In this document: one piece after another, positions 1 through 9,549 of the stretch
Numbering within the stretch: position 1 is the stretch's first letter
Layout: the number at the start of each line of letters is the position of its first letter
Assembly: GCF_900104795.1 (NCBI RefSeq)
Contig: NZ_FNTG01000001.1
Coordinates: forward strand, 2,666,001-2,730,000
Reading direction: 5' to 3'
Source: Burkholderia sp. WP9
GTDB lineage: Bacteria; Pseudomonadota; Gammaproteobacteria; Burkholderiales; Burkholderiaceae
Length of the DNA stretch: 64,000 bases
Notes under the pieces: model-generated
What the model saw: only the letters and a program-made list of their open reading frames with translations
Database searches by the model: none
What the model was told of the DNA's origin: nothing
Program-made: the position numbers and the translations under genes

Positions 1-619
1 CAAAACGACGACCATGCGGGCGATCTCCGGCATGATCCGGCCGAGTGCGGGCGAGATCACGATGGGCGTCGGCGCCGACGCGAAGCGTATCGACGCTCTG
101 GAATCGCACCGCATTGCGCGGCTGGGACTCGCGCATTCGCCGGAAGGCCGACGCGTGTTCGCGACCATGAGCGTGACCGACAACCTCATGCTGGGCGCGT
201 TCCCCCGCCTGACTTCCGCGCGGCCTCGCGGTGACGTGAAGGCCGATCTGGAGCGTGCAATCGAGATGTTTCCGCGGCTCAAGGAACGGCGGCATCAACT
301 GGCCGGCACACTCTCCGGCGGCGAGCAGCAGATGCTCGCCATGGCGCGCGCGATCATGATGAACCCGGATCTGGTATTGCTCGACGAACCGTCAATGGGA
401 CTCGCGCCTATTCTGGTCGAAGAGGTGTTCCGGATCATTGGGAATCTGAAAAGCGAGGGCGTCACCATGTTGCTGGTCGAACAGTTCGCCGCTGCCGCGC
501 TCAATGTGGCCGATTATGGCTATGTGCTGGAGAACGGCAGGATCGCGGCGCATGGGCCCGCCGCGGAGTTGCGCAACGATCCTTCGGTGAAGGCGGCGTA
601 TCTGGGCGCGAGTCACTGA
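1..619 (+). CDS. livF: LivF-type branched-chain amino acid ABC transporter ATPase (5' end outside window)
   Basis: This is the cytoplasmic ATP-binding subunit of a high-affinity branched-chain amino acid (HAAT) importer; it hydrolyses ATP to drive uptake. The reading frame is open from position 2 and begins inside the Walker A region (KTTMRAISG), so roughly the first 35-40 residues lie upstream. Visible motifs are the signature LSGGEQQ, Walker B LVLLDEPS and the LivF-typical LLVEQ after it. The C-terminal NDPSVKAAYLG is also typical of LivF. Other liv genes would be expected to the left. The assignment to LivF rather than LivG rests on the short C-terminus and the LVEQ context; the substrate could also be a urea- or amide-type ligand of the same family. 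Confidence 0.9.
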   Translation, partial: KTTTMRAISGMIRPSAGEITMGVGADAKRIDALESHRIARLGLAHSPEGRRVFATMSVTDNLMLGAFPRLTSARPRGDVKADLERAIEMFPRLKERRHQLAGTLSGGEQQMLAMARAIMMNPDLVLLDEPSMGLAPILVEEVFRIIGNLKSEGVTMLLVEQFAAAALNVADYGYVLENGRIAAHGPAAELRNDPSVKAAYLGASH

Positions 620-658
620 GGCGCGCGCGGATTCCGGTGGATAGCGCGTTAATCGAAG

Positions 659-853
659 TCATAAGCTCGCGAGACCGCGGTCGAGTTCTGCCGCCACGAG
701 CTGCAAGTTGGGTTCGACGATCAGGTCGGCGTGGCCGCCGGAGATTTCCGTCACTGTCAGCCCGGCACGGGCGACACGCCGCCAAAGCAGCAGCGGATCG
801 CCGTGCCCATTCTGTGCAACCGCCGCACGGACATAGATGATCCACCCTCCATC
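659..853 (-). pseudogene. Short C-terminal coding remnant, family uncertain
   Basis: A minus-strand frame reads about 64 residues of normal-looking protein (GGWIIYVRAAVAQNGHGD, then GGHADLIVEPNLQLVAAELD) up to a TGA, directly preceded by a stop. The GGH...PN...LA..L pattern recalls the end of thioesterase-like alpha/beta-hydrolase domains, but this is only a guess. It is probably the tail of a gene truncated before the IS30 remnant to the right. I see nothing else convincing between livF and position 1150. Confidence 0.3.
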
Positions 854-1149
854 TTAAGGCCTGGTTTGATTGCCCACCACCGCTGTCCGTCTGGCGGTTC
901 GGCACGTCGGCACGAGTGGACAACGCTCCGTCGGTCGGCATGATGGGGCCCCAGCCAACCGATCAGGCTGGCTCGGTAAGGCGGGAAGAGGTGCACGCCA
1001 AGGTCAATCCACGCTGCCAGTTAGGCCGCGGGGCACAGCCTCCCGCCGGCATCTCCGGGCTGCATCACCTCCCATTGTGCGCTCGCAATGCCCGCTTCGG
1101 ATGTCCGCACGGGTCCATGCATGGTCATCGAGAATATTAGTGCACCGAT

Positions 1150-2084
1150 AGGTGAGTTTCCCCTGAATTTTCGCCTTCCGGCGGGTTCCTGCCGAACCTC
1201 ATAGACCTCACCACCGCCACGGCGCGGGCGCTGATCGTGAAATCGCGAGAGTTCAGCGCCCTGCTGTGGATCAGCGTGGTACACGGAATGCCCGGTGCGC
1301 AAACCCGCCGACAGCTAGCTGCCGTAAAGCGCCCCGGCCCTGAATGTAAAGCGCCTAATATATGGCTTCGTGGGAGATCCGCATAGACCCATCAACAGGA
1401 AAGTCAACCCGCAATCGGTGACTGATTTGTCCTGGACTCCAGCAAGTGCCGCAGCGCCGGTTCGTCCGACAGACATGTCGTCGCCCCTTCCATGGTACGT
1501 TGCCCCCCCGAATCGGCCTGCCTTGCGAATCAGCGACAGCTCCGGCTGGTCGGTTCTGCACGTATGTTCTTAGCCGCTTGTATCCCGCGAGTTTGGCGGT
1601 TTTCGGTCGCTCATCAGCTCGTTCTGCCTTCCACTGTGCAAGGATTGCCCGATAGGTCAGCGTACCACTGCGTGTAGCTGCGTTCGTACCGCATTCGCCC
1701 GAGATGGTTGACGGCGACCGACCTAGCCTTCATGCAATCTGTCGAACCCCGTGATCCTGCGCCCACAGCAGCGCGATCTCCTCACGTTCCGTGAATGATG
1801 GATAGCGGCCCGAGCGAGGCACCAGCTCAATCAGCGGCATGCCACCGGCTTCGCGAAAAATCTTGGCCGCAACGATCGGGATACGCCGCATGCCAACGCC
1901 GCAGTGTCATTCTCCACACCCTCGGCAATGCATTTCCGAAACGCCTGCGTGGTCTCCAACTGATTGACGCCTGGGCCTGGCAGGCTATGGCACCATAGAC
2001 TGCTAGGCTTGTCCCGAGGTCCACCCCGTGGCCGTCCCATCCAACACCTCCGTTTTGGAGATGTTGCAACGACCGGTTGAATCC
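1150..2084 (-). pseudogene. Decayed IS30-family transposase
   Basis: The minus strand encodes, in shifting frames, pieces of an IS30-type transposase. These include the N-terminal FTEREEIALLWAQDHGVRQIA helix-turn-helix region, then MRISHEAIY followed by a nonsense TAG and ALYIQGRGALR. The catalytic DDE part beyond about 1200 cannot be followed. The right terminal repeat is visible at 2062-2084 (reads TGTTGCAACGACCGGTTGAA on the plus strand); I could not find the partner repeat on the left. Several stops and frameshifts make this inactive. Confidence 0.7.
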
Positions 2085-2144
2085 CCCCAATATGCGAGTC
2101 ACGGCTTGCAATCAAAGCTAACTGAATATGCTATGCGATGCTCA

Positions 2145-2263
2145 ATGAGCCACAAAGGAAATTGTTGGGATACGCGCCGGTGGAAAGCTCCTTTACCAGC
2201 CTGAAAAACGAGCGCGTCCATGCGAAATACTTCGGGCCCCATGAGGAAGCGATGGCGGACTAA
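2145..2263 (+). pseudogene. IS3-family OrfB fragment
   Basis: The plus strand reads MSHKGNCWD and then, one frame over, APVESSFTSLKNERVHAKYF followed by EEAMAD and a stop. This is the typical region around the last catalytic Glu of IS3-family integrase-like transposases. Only about 40 residues survive and a frameshift splits them. It lies directly beside the IS30 terminal repeat, so this short region has taken several insertions. Confidence 0.6.
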
Positions 2264-2448
2264 TTTGAATACTAAAAGTGTTTTATATAAGCAGTCGTTG
2301 TCATTCGTCGTTCGGCTTCGTATCGCTGGTTCAGTTTCTGCGCGGCTGGACCAGAGCTCAGCAGACCAAGGATGCCGCTGCATAACTCGGGACCTGTGGA
2401 ACGCGAAAACCCGAGGGAAGCTCATTCAGATTGTAATTGCGGCAAACG

Positions 2449-3186
2449 TCAGCGGACGACTTCCATCGCGTTAGTACACGGCAGTAGCCGGTCGAATTCG
2501 CGTTTCACGATCTCGTAACATTCGCATGAGCGCGCCTCGAGTCCGGTCCGATCAAGGATCCGAACACGGCCACGACTGTGATCGATAAGATTGGATTCAC
2601 GAAGCTTGCCGGACGCCTCAGTCACGCCTTCACGACGCACGCCGAGCATGTCGGCAATGAGTTGCTGCGTAACGTGCAAGTCGCTTGTGCCCGAACGATC
2701 GATATCGACCAGCAGCCACCGGGACAGTTGCTCGTCCAGTCGATGCAGCCTATTGCACGCCGCAGTCTGCGCGACCTGGGTGAGGAGGGCCTGCATGTAC
2801 AGCAGCATCACGGAACGCAGGGAGGCGCAGTTTTGCAACGCATCGCGCAGCGCCTTTGCGCTTATTCGATGGGCGAATCCCCGGCATTGGGCCTGGACAC
2901 TGGCCGGCATGGTGTCTCCGCCCGTCAGGATTGGCACGCCTGTCGTACCATCCCTGCCAATTGCGGCGATCTCAACCGAACTGCCGTTTTCCATGGTCTG
3001 TAAGAGTGAAATAATTGCTGTGACTGGAAAATAGACGGTTCGTACAAGTTCACCGGATTTCGACAACATTTGGCCCGGCGTCAACTCGACAAGTTCGAAA
3101 TGAGGAGCAAGCGCCTCCCATTCATGCGTTGGGAGCGCCTCTAACAGACAGTTACCACGGCGGTATGACTGATGCGTCGGCATCAT
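2449..3186 (-). CDS. Crp/Fnr-family transcriptional regulator
   Basis: This is a cytoplasmic one-component regulator of 245 aa from the ATG at 3186. An upstream in-frame GTG at 3231 would add 15 residues of low-complexity sequence. The N-terminal cNMP-binding-like beta-barrel is visible (PHFELVELTPGQMLSKSGE, YFPVTAIISLLQTMENGSSV). A C-terminal winged HTH follows (VTQQLIADMLGVRREGVTEA then LRESNLIDHSRGRVRILDR). There is no cysteine cluster of the FNR type, so an oxygen-sensing Fe-S role is unlikely. A purine-rich AGGAAG abuts the ATG, which leaves the start uncertain. There is no operon partner; the neighbours are remnants. Confidence 0.85.
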   Translation of the reverse strand: MMPTHQSYRRGNCLLEALPTHEWEALAPHFELVELTPGQMLSKSGELVRTVYFPVTAIISLLQTMENGSSVEIAAIGRDGTTGVPILTGGDTMPASVQAQCRGFAHRISAKALRDALQNCASLRSVMLLYMQALLTQVAQTAACNRLHRLDEQLSRWLLVDIDRSGTSDLHVTQQLIADMLGVRREGVTEASGKLRESNLIDHSRGRVRILDRTGLEARSCECYEIVKREFDRLLPCTNAMEVVR

Positions 3187-3549
3187 CTTCCTCACGTAAG
3201 TATCGCAGGCTCGCGGACGGCGGGCCTCCACTTGAATCGAGGAGGCAATGACGAACCACGTCTCCTCACTTGCGAGGTCAGCAAACTGAATCGGTAATGG
3301 AGAAGATCAACGCTTCGCACCGGTCATTGCGTTGCTTTCGATGTCGCAGTGCAGCATAACCTGCAAAGAATGTCACGCCAATAACACTGGCGGAATACTC
3401 AGCACGAAAGGCGGAATATTGATGAATTATTTGCGCTGAGCATTCCTTCTTACACCCTACGCGAACCGCTTTGTAGCAGATCGGGCAGACTTCGACGTTA
3501 TCAGAATTGTGTGCTGAACACAGTTTCAGATGGCATCACGTCCAATTTA
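3187..3549. other. Intergenic region upstream of the Crp/Fnr gene
   Basis: No gene is supported here. The region is more AT-rich than its surroundings and would contain the promoter of the minus-strand Crp/Fnr regulator. No clear operator or hairpin was recognised. Confidence 0.4.
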
Positions 3550-5091
3550 TTAAGGATATCTATTCTCCCAGATTTCGCCTCCATTCTGACCCACGCATGA
3601 TGGCGGTCGGTCAACAGCATGGTTGGCGCGCCCGCGGCCTGACCGGCCGCTCGCATGTCTGTCGTCGTGCGCCGTCGAGGTCATTTCCGCTTCTTGCGTC
3701 ACGGCCTTGCAAGCCAGCGTGTTGAGAACGCCAGCCAGAATCCGCTGGCCAAGATTATCGTGATGCAAGATCCAGACGTCGTAGCTTCATCCGTCGGATG
3801 CGGCTCCGCTCCTGACCTCCCAGTTAGGCCGAAAGTCACCACCGGGGCCAAGTGCGAATGATCCGAGTATTGCATTACCGCAGATGTCGTGCGGGTGCCC
3901 GAACTTGTCGGCCTCGATTTCTCCCTGGCCATACTGAAACAGAATTGTCGCGCATCGGTGATCGACCAGCGCGGACATGTTGGGCCGGTAGCGTGCACCA
4001 TGAATCACCGCACATGAGTGCGGCCGGACAAATCGCGGCGCGGGCTTGCGCGGCTTCTCTGGAGGCTGCGTCGATCAATTCAATGTGCGGCTTCGTACCG
4101 GCTTCGCAACCGTGAGACATGACGGAACATGCGGTCTCGAACGCACGGCAACGCAGACCACTCAAGCGATTGACGCGCCTCGTAGCCTCGCAGATATCGC
4201 TTGCCGGGTCAACCGTGTAGTCCCACGCACGCGCTTCGTCCTCGGTTTCGAAAACAGCCTAACGGGCGAGCGATGAAGATTGAGGTTCCGTCCAAGCCAA
4301 CCCCGCCAAGATCTATCGTAAGGCGCTCTGTCATTGGGAACGCGCTACGCGAGCCGTCGATGATCGTTACCCGGTTCGTTCGCCGGGCTGTGGGCGGGGC
4401 GAAAACGGGTGCGAAAGTGTCCACCAGTTGCTGCTTCGTGAGCCGAAGCAGATCGTCCGATGTGCGAATAATGACGCCGTTTCCCGGCCGTGGAATGTTT
4501 ACCGTACGACCCCAGCTGATCGACTTATTCGACGCGCTGCGAGCCGCCCAGATTCATCACAACGGTGTCGCTAGTGACGAGTCGGCGTACCGTTGGTTTT
4601 CGCGTGTCCTAATGGGCGATCTCGAACCGCCCGTCTTTACCGCGCCGGATCGTGTAGATTTCATGTCCACGCAGCGCGTCGACGTCGAAATGTTCGACGA
4701 GGTGAGCGATTAGGTGCTCGGCGGCAAGCGTGAGCAGTTGGCCACCTTCCGAGGGCAGTGGCGCGCCGTTGGGATCCGCTGCAATTTTCTTATGCGGCGC
4801 ACCAGACTCGCGGATGTCGCCAAACACCGCGTCGAAGCGTTCGCATTCGAGCCACGGAAGGAAAGTCTTGGCATCCGGGTTGCCTGTAACGTTCATATAG
4901 TCGCGAAGCTTCCCTGCCCCTAGGCTGAAGCGTTTGTCGATAATCGGTAATCCGTTTCCGGCCAGCTTGCCACCCTTGAACGCGTAAAAGGAGAAGGCCA
5001 TCCAGGAAGGGCCTGCACCACAAAAGACACACGAATAATCACTTGGTAGGCCGCAGGGATTTCCGCTGAGGAGCTCTGCATGACTATTGGC
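3550..5091 (-). pseudogene. Long degenerate gene of unrecognised family, interrupted by IS5 copy 1
   Basis: The minus strand carries stretches of credible protein in different frames. The best is 4609-5001 (FSFYAFKGGKLAGNGLPIID, then CERFDAVFGDIRESGAPHKK, ending GKDGRFEIAH). Others are near 4209-4424 (VDTFAPVFAPPTARRTNRVT), 3787-4008 (LFQYGQGEIEADKFGHPHD) and 3550-3768. The frame of the first stretch stays open upstream to about 5090, where IS5 copy 1 has inserted. Past the IS5, coding can perhaps be followed as NGNAHCAHQPPTTV near 6270-6310. I do not recognise the family. Multiple stops and frameshifts show it is dead. Confidence 0.45.
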
Positions 5092-5095
5092 TTAA

Positions 5096-6260
5096 GGCTA
5101 CGCTGAAAAAGGTCAACGGCATTGGGCGTTCAATCGTTAGATGTGCATGAAACAACAGACCCTTGCGATGGCGGCCGATCAAGGCGCCGGATTTGAACAG
5201 TACCGTCGGCCAACCAAACGCGATGTGTTCCTTGAGACGATGGAGCAGATCGTGCCGTGGGCGCAATTGTGCGAGGTTGTCGAGCCGTACTATCCGAAGG
5301 GTCAAGGCGGTCGCCCGCCAGTGGGTCTGGAGCGCATGCTGCGCATGCACTTTGTGCAGCACTGGTTCAACCTGGCGGATGAGGCGTGCGAGGAGGCGCT
5401 GCTGGACAGCACCGCATTGCGGCGATTCGTCGGGATTGACCTGGGGCGCGAGCGGGTTCCCGATGGCACGACGCTGTTGAAGTTTCGCCGGCTGCTGGAG
5501 CGCAACAAGCTCGGCGAGCAGTTGTTCTCCAAGGTCGGCGAAGTACTGCAAGGGCATGGGCTGAAGGTTGGCACCGGCACGATCGTGGATGCCACCATCA
5601 TCGGTGCGCCCAGTTCCACGAAGAATGCGGACAAGGCACGAGACCCCGAAATGCATCAGACGAGGAAGGGCCAGCAGTGGTACTTCGGCATGAAGCTGCA
5701 CATCGGTGTGGATAGCCAGACGGGACTGGCACACAGCGCGGTAGTGACGGCGGCAAACGTGCATGACAAGCATCCGCTGCCGGCGCTACTGCACGGCGAC
5801 GAGCGGCGTGTGTACGGCGACAGCGCCTATGCGAGCCAGAAGGAACTCATCGCCAGCAAGGCGCCGAAAGCGAAGGACTTCACCAACCAGCGTGTGCGCA
5901 ATCGCAGTGGTGAAGTCGATGAAACCAGGCGCTCGAAAAACCGCAACAAGTCGAAGATTCGTGCCCGGGTCGAACACGTCTTTGCGGTGGTCAAGCGGCT
6001 GTGGGGCTTCGGCAAGGTGCGCTATCGCGGCCTCGCGAAGAACGCCACGCGTGCCTTTACTGCACTCGCGCTGGCCAACATCTACATGAGCCGCGCGCGG
6101 CTGATGGCACAGGTGCGTCCATAAGCAGCCGAAATGGGTCGAGAGCCCCGCTTGCCAGGCCCTTCAGGGCCGGGAAATCGAACCGGTCGCATCGCTGATC
6201 TCACATTCCGGAATTCAGCATCAAGCTGTCGGCGAAAACGGTGGCTTCTTCAGCGTAGCC
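5096..6260 (+). mobile_element. IS5-family insertion sequence, copy 1
   Basis: This 1,165-bp element starts GGCTACGCTGAA and ends with the inverse TTCAGCGTAGCC. It is flanked by a 4-bp direct repeat TTAA (5092-5095 and 6261-6264), fitting the YTAR target preference of the IS5 group. Two further copies of the same length lie at 39698-40862 and 41515-42679, with identical transposase translations. Intact ends, target duplications and an open transposase indicate recent transposition. Confidence 0.95.
5141..6124 (+). CDS. IS5-family transposase (copy 1)
   Basis: The 327-aa DDE transposase (DUF772 N-terminal region, then DDE_Tnp_1 type) is intact. Visible features are the N-terminal QGGRPPVGLERMLRMHFVQH, the first Asp in GTGTIVDATIIGAPSS, the second in YGDSAYAS, and the late RVEHVFAVVKRLWGFGKVR containing the catalytic Glu. 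It catalyses cut-and-paste movement of its own element. The translation equals those of copies 2 and 3. A second in-frame ATG lies two codons downstream (MCMKQ). Confidence 0.95.
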   Translation: MCMKQQTLAMAADQGAGFEQYRRPTKRDVFLETMEQIVPWAQLCEVVEPYYPKGQGGRPPVGLERMLRMHFVQHWFNLADEACEEALLDSTALRRFVGIDLGRERVPDGTTLLKFRRLLERNKLGEQLFSKVGEVLQGHGLKVGTGTIVDATIIGAPSSTKNADKARDPEMHQTRKGQQWYFGMKLHIGVDSQTGLAHSAVVTAANVHDKHPLPALLHGDERRVYGDSAYASQKELIASKAPKAKDFTNQRVRNRSGEVDETRRSKNRNKSKIRARVEHVFAVVKRLWGFGKVRYRGLAKNATRAFTALALANIYMSRARLMAQVRP

Positions 6261-6264
6261 TTAA

Positions 6265-6599
6265 CTGTAGTCGGTGGTTGATGCGCACAGTGCGCGTTGC
6301 CATTGTCGAGGACACTTCCCAACTGGCAATCTACACACAATATCCCCGAATGCAATGCACTGCTCTGTGCATTCGCGCATAGGCAGCATTTCGACACCTT
6401 TACCGAATGAATGGAACAAATTTCCGGATCGCGCACGCGCGCCGGGAAAAAGTGCTGCCACCCAGTGGATGATGCACTGCCGGGGCTTTTGCGCATCACC
6501 CGCTCGCGTGGCATTGGCAGATTGGATGATTAGCAAGGCTTATTAATAATTGAGCTTTACCGTCGGAATCGCACCACAATATCCGCTTTCAGGTATGAC
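6265..6599. other. Spacer between IS5 copy 1 and the chemotaxis receptor
   Basis: No intact gene is seen. The first 60 bases may continue the degenerate minus-strand gene split by the IS5. The rest is AT-richer than its surroundings and has no recognised motif. Confidence 0.35.
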
Positions 6600-6620
6600 G
6601 CCGCGCCCAAGGAGCGCGGC
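6600..6620. terminator. Candidate intrinsic terminator hairpin
   Basis: The arms GCCGCGC and GCGCGGC form a perfect 7-bp stem around a 7-base loop, followed on the plus strand by CTCTTTG. It sits 10 bases beyond the stop of the minus-strand MCP gene. The T-rich tail fits the plus orientation better than the minus one, so it may act mainly as a 3'-end stabiliser for the MCP transcript. Confidence 0.5.
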
Positions 6621-6629
6621 CTCTTTGCA

Positions 6630-8177
6630 TCAAGCGATCTGGAACACCGCCACTGCGTCGCGCAATATCGTCGCCTGCTCTTCCAGCGATTTCGCCGCAG
6701 CAGCAGCTTCTTCGACGAGTGCAGCATTGTGCTGCGTGACTTCATCGATCTGCGAGACCGCTATATTGACCTGCTCGATACCGTCACTCTGTTCGAGCGC
6801 GGACGCCTCGATCTCGTTCATCACGCCGGTCACGCGTTCGACGGCGCTCATGGCTTCGTGAATCGTCTTTTGCGCGTCCGATACAAGGGATGCGCCCTCC
6901 TGAACCTTGGCGGCCGATTCCCCGATCAATTCCTTGATTTCCTTCGCTGCCGCTCCCGAGCGCTGTGCAAGGCTGCGCACCTCCGAGGCCACCACGGCGA
7001 ATCCGCGCCCCTGTTCGCCGGCCCGCGCCGCTTCGACCGCCGCGTTCAACGCCAGAATGTTGGTCTGAAACGCAATGCCTTCGATCATGCCGATGATTTC
7101 CGTCACCTTGCGCGACGACTCGCTGATTCCATCCATCGTTTCGGTGACTCGTGACACCACGTTACCCCCGCGTGTCACGGTGTCGAGCGCGCCATGCGCC
7201 AACCGGTTGGCCTGCTTTGCATTGTCGGCGTTCTGTTTCACCGTGGCCGATAACTGCTCCATACTCGCAGCGGTCTGCTGAAGGGCCGCCGCCTGCTGCT
7301 CCGTGCGCGAGGACAGATCGGCGTTCCCCGATGCAATCTCGTTCGCCCCCTGCGTGATCGCCGTCGTGCTGCCACGCACTTTCGACACTGTCTCGACGAG
7401 GCCGTCGCGCATCTTCGTCAGCGCTGACAGCAATTGACCCATCTCGTTGCGCGATTTGACCTTGATGGCAACCGTCAGATCGCCGGCCGCGATACGTTCG
7501 AAGTGCTTGACAGTCGCGTTGACCGGCTTGATCAGCGCCGCTGACAAACCGATGCGCGCCGCCACGCCGATCACGATCGCGATTGCGCCGATCGCGGCGA
7601 ACAGCAGCGTCGCGATCTGGAACCGCTGCGCCGCCGTTTCAGCTTGCTGATGCTCGCTGTCTACCTGGGAACGCTCGAGCGCGTCGATCGCTTTCGAATA
7701 GGCGGCGTAAAAGCCGTTCGCCGTCTCGCCCTGAATGTTGCGGAAGGTATTGAAGTCGAAGTCGGCCAGCGCCTTGAACTCGGGCTCGATCGCCTTATCG
7801 ACCAGCGCGCTGCGCGCCTGCTCCACGCTCTGCGCGAGCTTCCGTTCGTTGTCGTTGGCAAACGGACTGGACATGTAGGTGCGGAAGTCCTTGTTCGATT
7901 CGACCAGCACCTTGTGCGCGGCCGGCAACAGTTCATCAGTCTGCTTGCCGACACTAAAGAGCGTCTGATAAGAACCCAGCGCAAGCTGGACTCGCAACAG
8001 CTTTTCGGAACTGGCCTTCAGATGAGACAGCGCGGCCGCGCTGCGCTGCGTGTCGTCGAGGCTGCTGTTGGCGAGTTTGAGCGCGCCGTAGCCGACACCG
8101 ATCACTGTCAGCAGGAAAGCGACAAATACGCTGATCACCAGCGTCAGGCCGCCACGAATTGTGATGTTATTAAGCAT
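6630..8177 (-). CDS. Methyl-accepting chemotaxis protein
   Basis: This is an inner-membrane chemoreceptor of 515 aa that passes ligand signals to CheA/CheW. The start at 8177 ([10 protein letters not shown]) is chosen because GGAG lies five bases upstream; an open frame extends further but lacks a ribosome site. From N to C there is TM1 (residues about 10-32), a four-helix-bundle periplasmic domain, TM2 (about 190-212), a HAMP domain, and the signalling hairpin with its conserved tip ([37 protein letters not shown]). Candidate methylation helices are rich in [17 protein letters not shown]. No C-terminal CheR-binding pentapeptide is present, as the protein ends AVFQIA. The ligand is unknown. 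Confidence 0.92.
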   Translation of the reverse strand: MLNNITIRGGLTLVISVFVAFLLTVIGVGYGALKLANSSLDDTQRSAAALSHLKASSEKLLRVQLALGSYQTLFSVGKQTDELLPAAHKVLVESNKDFRTYMSSPFANDNERKLAQSVEQARSALVDKAIEPEFKALADFDFNTFRNIQGETANGFYAAYSKAIDALERSQVDSEHQQAETAAQRFQIATLLFAAIGAIAIVIGVAARIGLSAALIKPVNATVKHFERIAAGDLTVAIKVKSRNEMGQLLSALTKMRDGLVETVSKVRGSTTAITQGANEIASGNADLSSRTEQQAAALQQTAASMEQLSATVKQNADNAKQANRLAHGALDTVTRGGNVVSRVTETMDGISESSRKVTEIIGMIEGIAFQTNILALNAAVEAARAGEQGRGFAVVASEVRSLAQRSGAAAKEIKELIGESAAKVQEGASLVSDAQKTIHEAMSAVERVTGVMNEIEASALEQSDGIEQVNIAVSQIDEVTQHNAALVEEAAAAAKSLEEQATILRDAVAVFQIA

Positions 8178-8389
8178 TGGGTCTCCGGAACGTCTTGCGA
8201 TCGGCGGCGAAAAACAGGTTGGCAGGTGCATGCGCTGTTTTTTTACGCGTGAATGACACTTCGCCGCATCCAGGTTAACGACCTCCTGCAGCCCCCGCTA
8301 GATAGGTGAAATCCATGACTGGCGGGCGTTTGCGGGCAGTTTGCGCCTCACTATCTGGGATCGTCGCGCAATTGTGCCGAGCCGCCGCT

Positions 8390-8421
8390 TTTCAAGGCAG
8401 CGGGCGTTTCGTTTGTATAAT
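8390..8421 (+). promoter_or_regulatory. Candidate sigma-70 promoter for the WecA-like gene
   Basis: A perfect TATAAT -10 box lies at 8416-8421, 28 bases before the ATG at 8449. The -35 is weak (a TTTCAA-like match near 8390), so activity is inferred from the -10 box and its position only. Confidence 0.4.
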
Positions 8422-8448
8422 TCGGCGTCTTCGCTCAGGCCCACTTTC

Positions 8449-9549
8449 ATGCTTAGTTTTGCGCTCGGCTTTCTCGTTTCTCTGCTGATCACGCTGTTGA
8501 TCGTGCGCTATGCGCATCTGCATGAAAAATTCTCCACCGACACCGATCTGGCCGGCGTGCAGAAATTCCATGCGCGCCCAGTGCCGCGCATCGGCGGGAC
8601 CGGGATTCTGCTCGGGCTGATCGTCTCCGCCGTGCAGTTGCATCACGCCTACCCGGCCGTGTCAGGTGGCATTCTCGGGCTGATTGCGTGCGGCATGCCG
8701 GCCTTCGGCTCGGGGCTGGTCGAAGATCTGACCAAGCGCGTGTCGCCGCTCGCGAGGCTCGTCTGCACGATGGCGGCGGCCGCGCTCGCCTATTTCCTCC
8801 TGAATATCGCCGTGACGCGCATCAGCGTGCCGCCGCTCGACTTCCTGCTCTCGTATGCGGTGATCTCCTGCGCGGTGACGGTGCTGGCGGTTGCCGCCCT
8901 CGCCAATGCAATCAATATCATCGACGGCTTCAATGGCCTCGCCTCGATGGTCGCGTTCATGATGTTCGCCTCGCTCGCCTACGTGGCGTTCCAGGTGTCC
9001 GATCCGATCGTGCTGTCCGCGTCGTTCATGATGATGGGTGCGGTGCTCGGCTTCTTCATCTGGAATTTCCCGGCGGGGCTGATCTTTCTCGGCGACGGCG
9101 GCGCCTATTTCATCGGCTTCATGCTGGCCGAACTGTCGATCATGCTGGTGATGCGCAATCGCGACGTGTCGGCCTGGTACCCCGTGCTGTTGTTCATGTA
9201 TCCGATCTTCGAGACCTGTTTCTCGATCTACCGGAAGAAGTTCATTCGCGGCATGTCGCCCGGCATCCCCGACGGCGTGCATCTGCACATGCTGGTGTAT
9301 AAGCGGCTGATGCGCTGGGCAGTGGGCGCGAGGACCGCGCGCGAGTTGACGCGGCGTAACTCGCTGACGTCGCCGTACCTGTGGCTGCTGTGTCTGATCG
9401 CGGTCGTGCCGGCCACGCTGTTCTGGCGGCATACGCTGCATCTGTTCTGCTTCGTGGTAGTGTTCGCCGCGACGTATGTCTGGCTCTACGTGAGTATCGT
9501 GCGGTTCAAGTCACCACGGTGGATGGTGGTCAGGAAGAGGAGACGGTGA
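8449..9549 (+). CDS. MraY/WecA-family polyprenyl-phosphate sugar-1-phosphate transferase
   Basis: This polytopic inner-membrane enzyme (366 aa) is predicted to transfer a HexNAc-1-phosphate from a UDP-sugar to undecaprenyl phosphate, starting a lipid-linked glycan. The ATG at 8449 (MLSFALGF) begins directly with TM1; the frame is open further upstream without membrane character. Family motifs are KFHARPVPRIGG near the N-terminus, NAINIIDGFNGLASMVAFMM (the catalytic Asp motif), IFLGDGGAYFIGF, and the basic HLHMLVYKRLMRW loop that contacts substrate. The last 64 bases overlap the 3' end of the convergent NERD gene. A decayed partial copy lies at 26051-26515. Confidence 0.88.
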   Translation: MLSFALGFLVSLLITLLIVRYAHLHEKFSTDTDLAGVQKFHARPVPRIGGTGILLGLIVSAVQLHHAYPAVSGGILGLIACGMPAFGSGLVEDLTKRVSPLARLVCTMAAAALAYFLLNIAVTRISVPPLDFLLSYAVISCAVTVLAVAALANAINIIDGFNGLASMVAFMMFASLAYVAFQVSDPIVLSASFMMMGAVLGFFIWNFPAGLIFLGDGGAYFIGFMLAELSIMLVMRNRDVSAWYPVLLFMYPIFETCFSIYRKKFIRGMSPGIPDGVHLHMLVYKRLMRWAVGARTARELTRRNSLTSPYLWLLCLIAVVPATLFWRHTLHLFCFVVVFAATYVWLYVSIVRFKSPRWMVVRKRRR

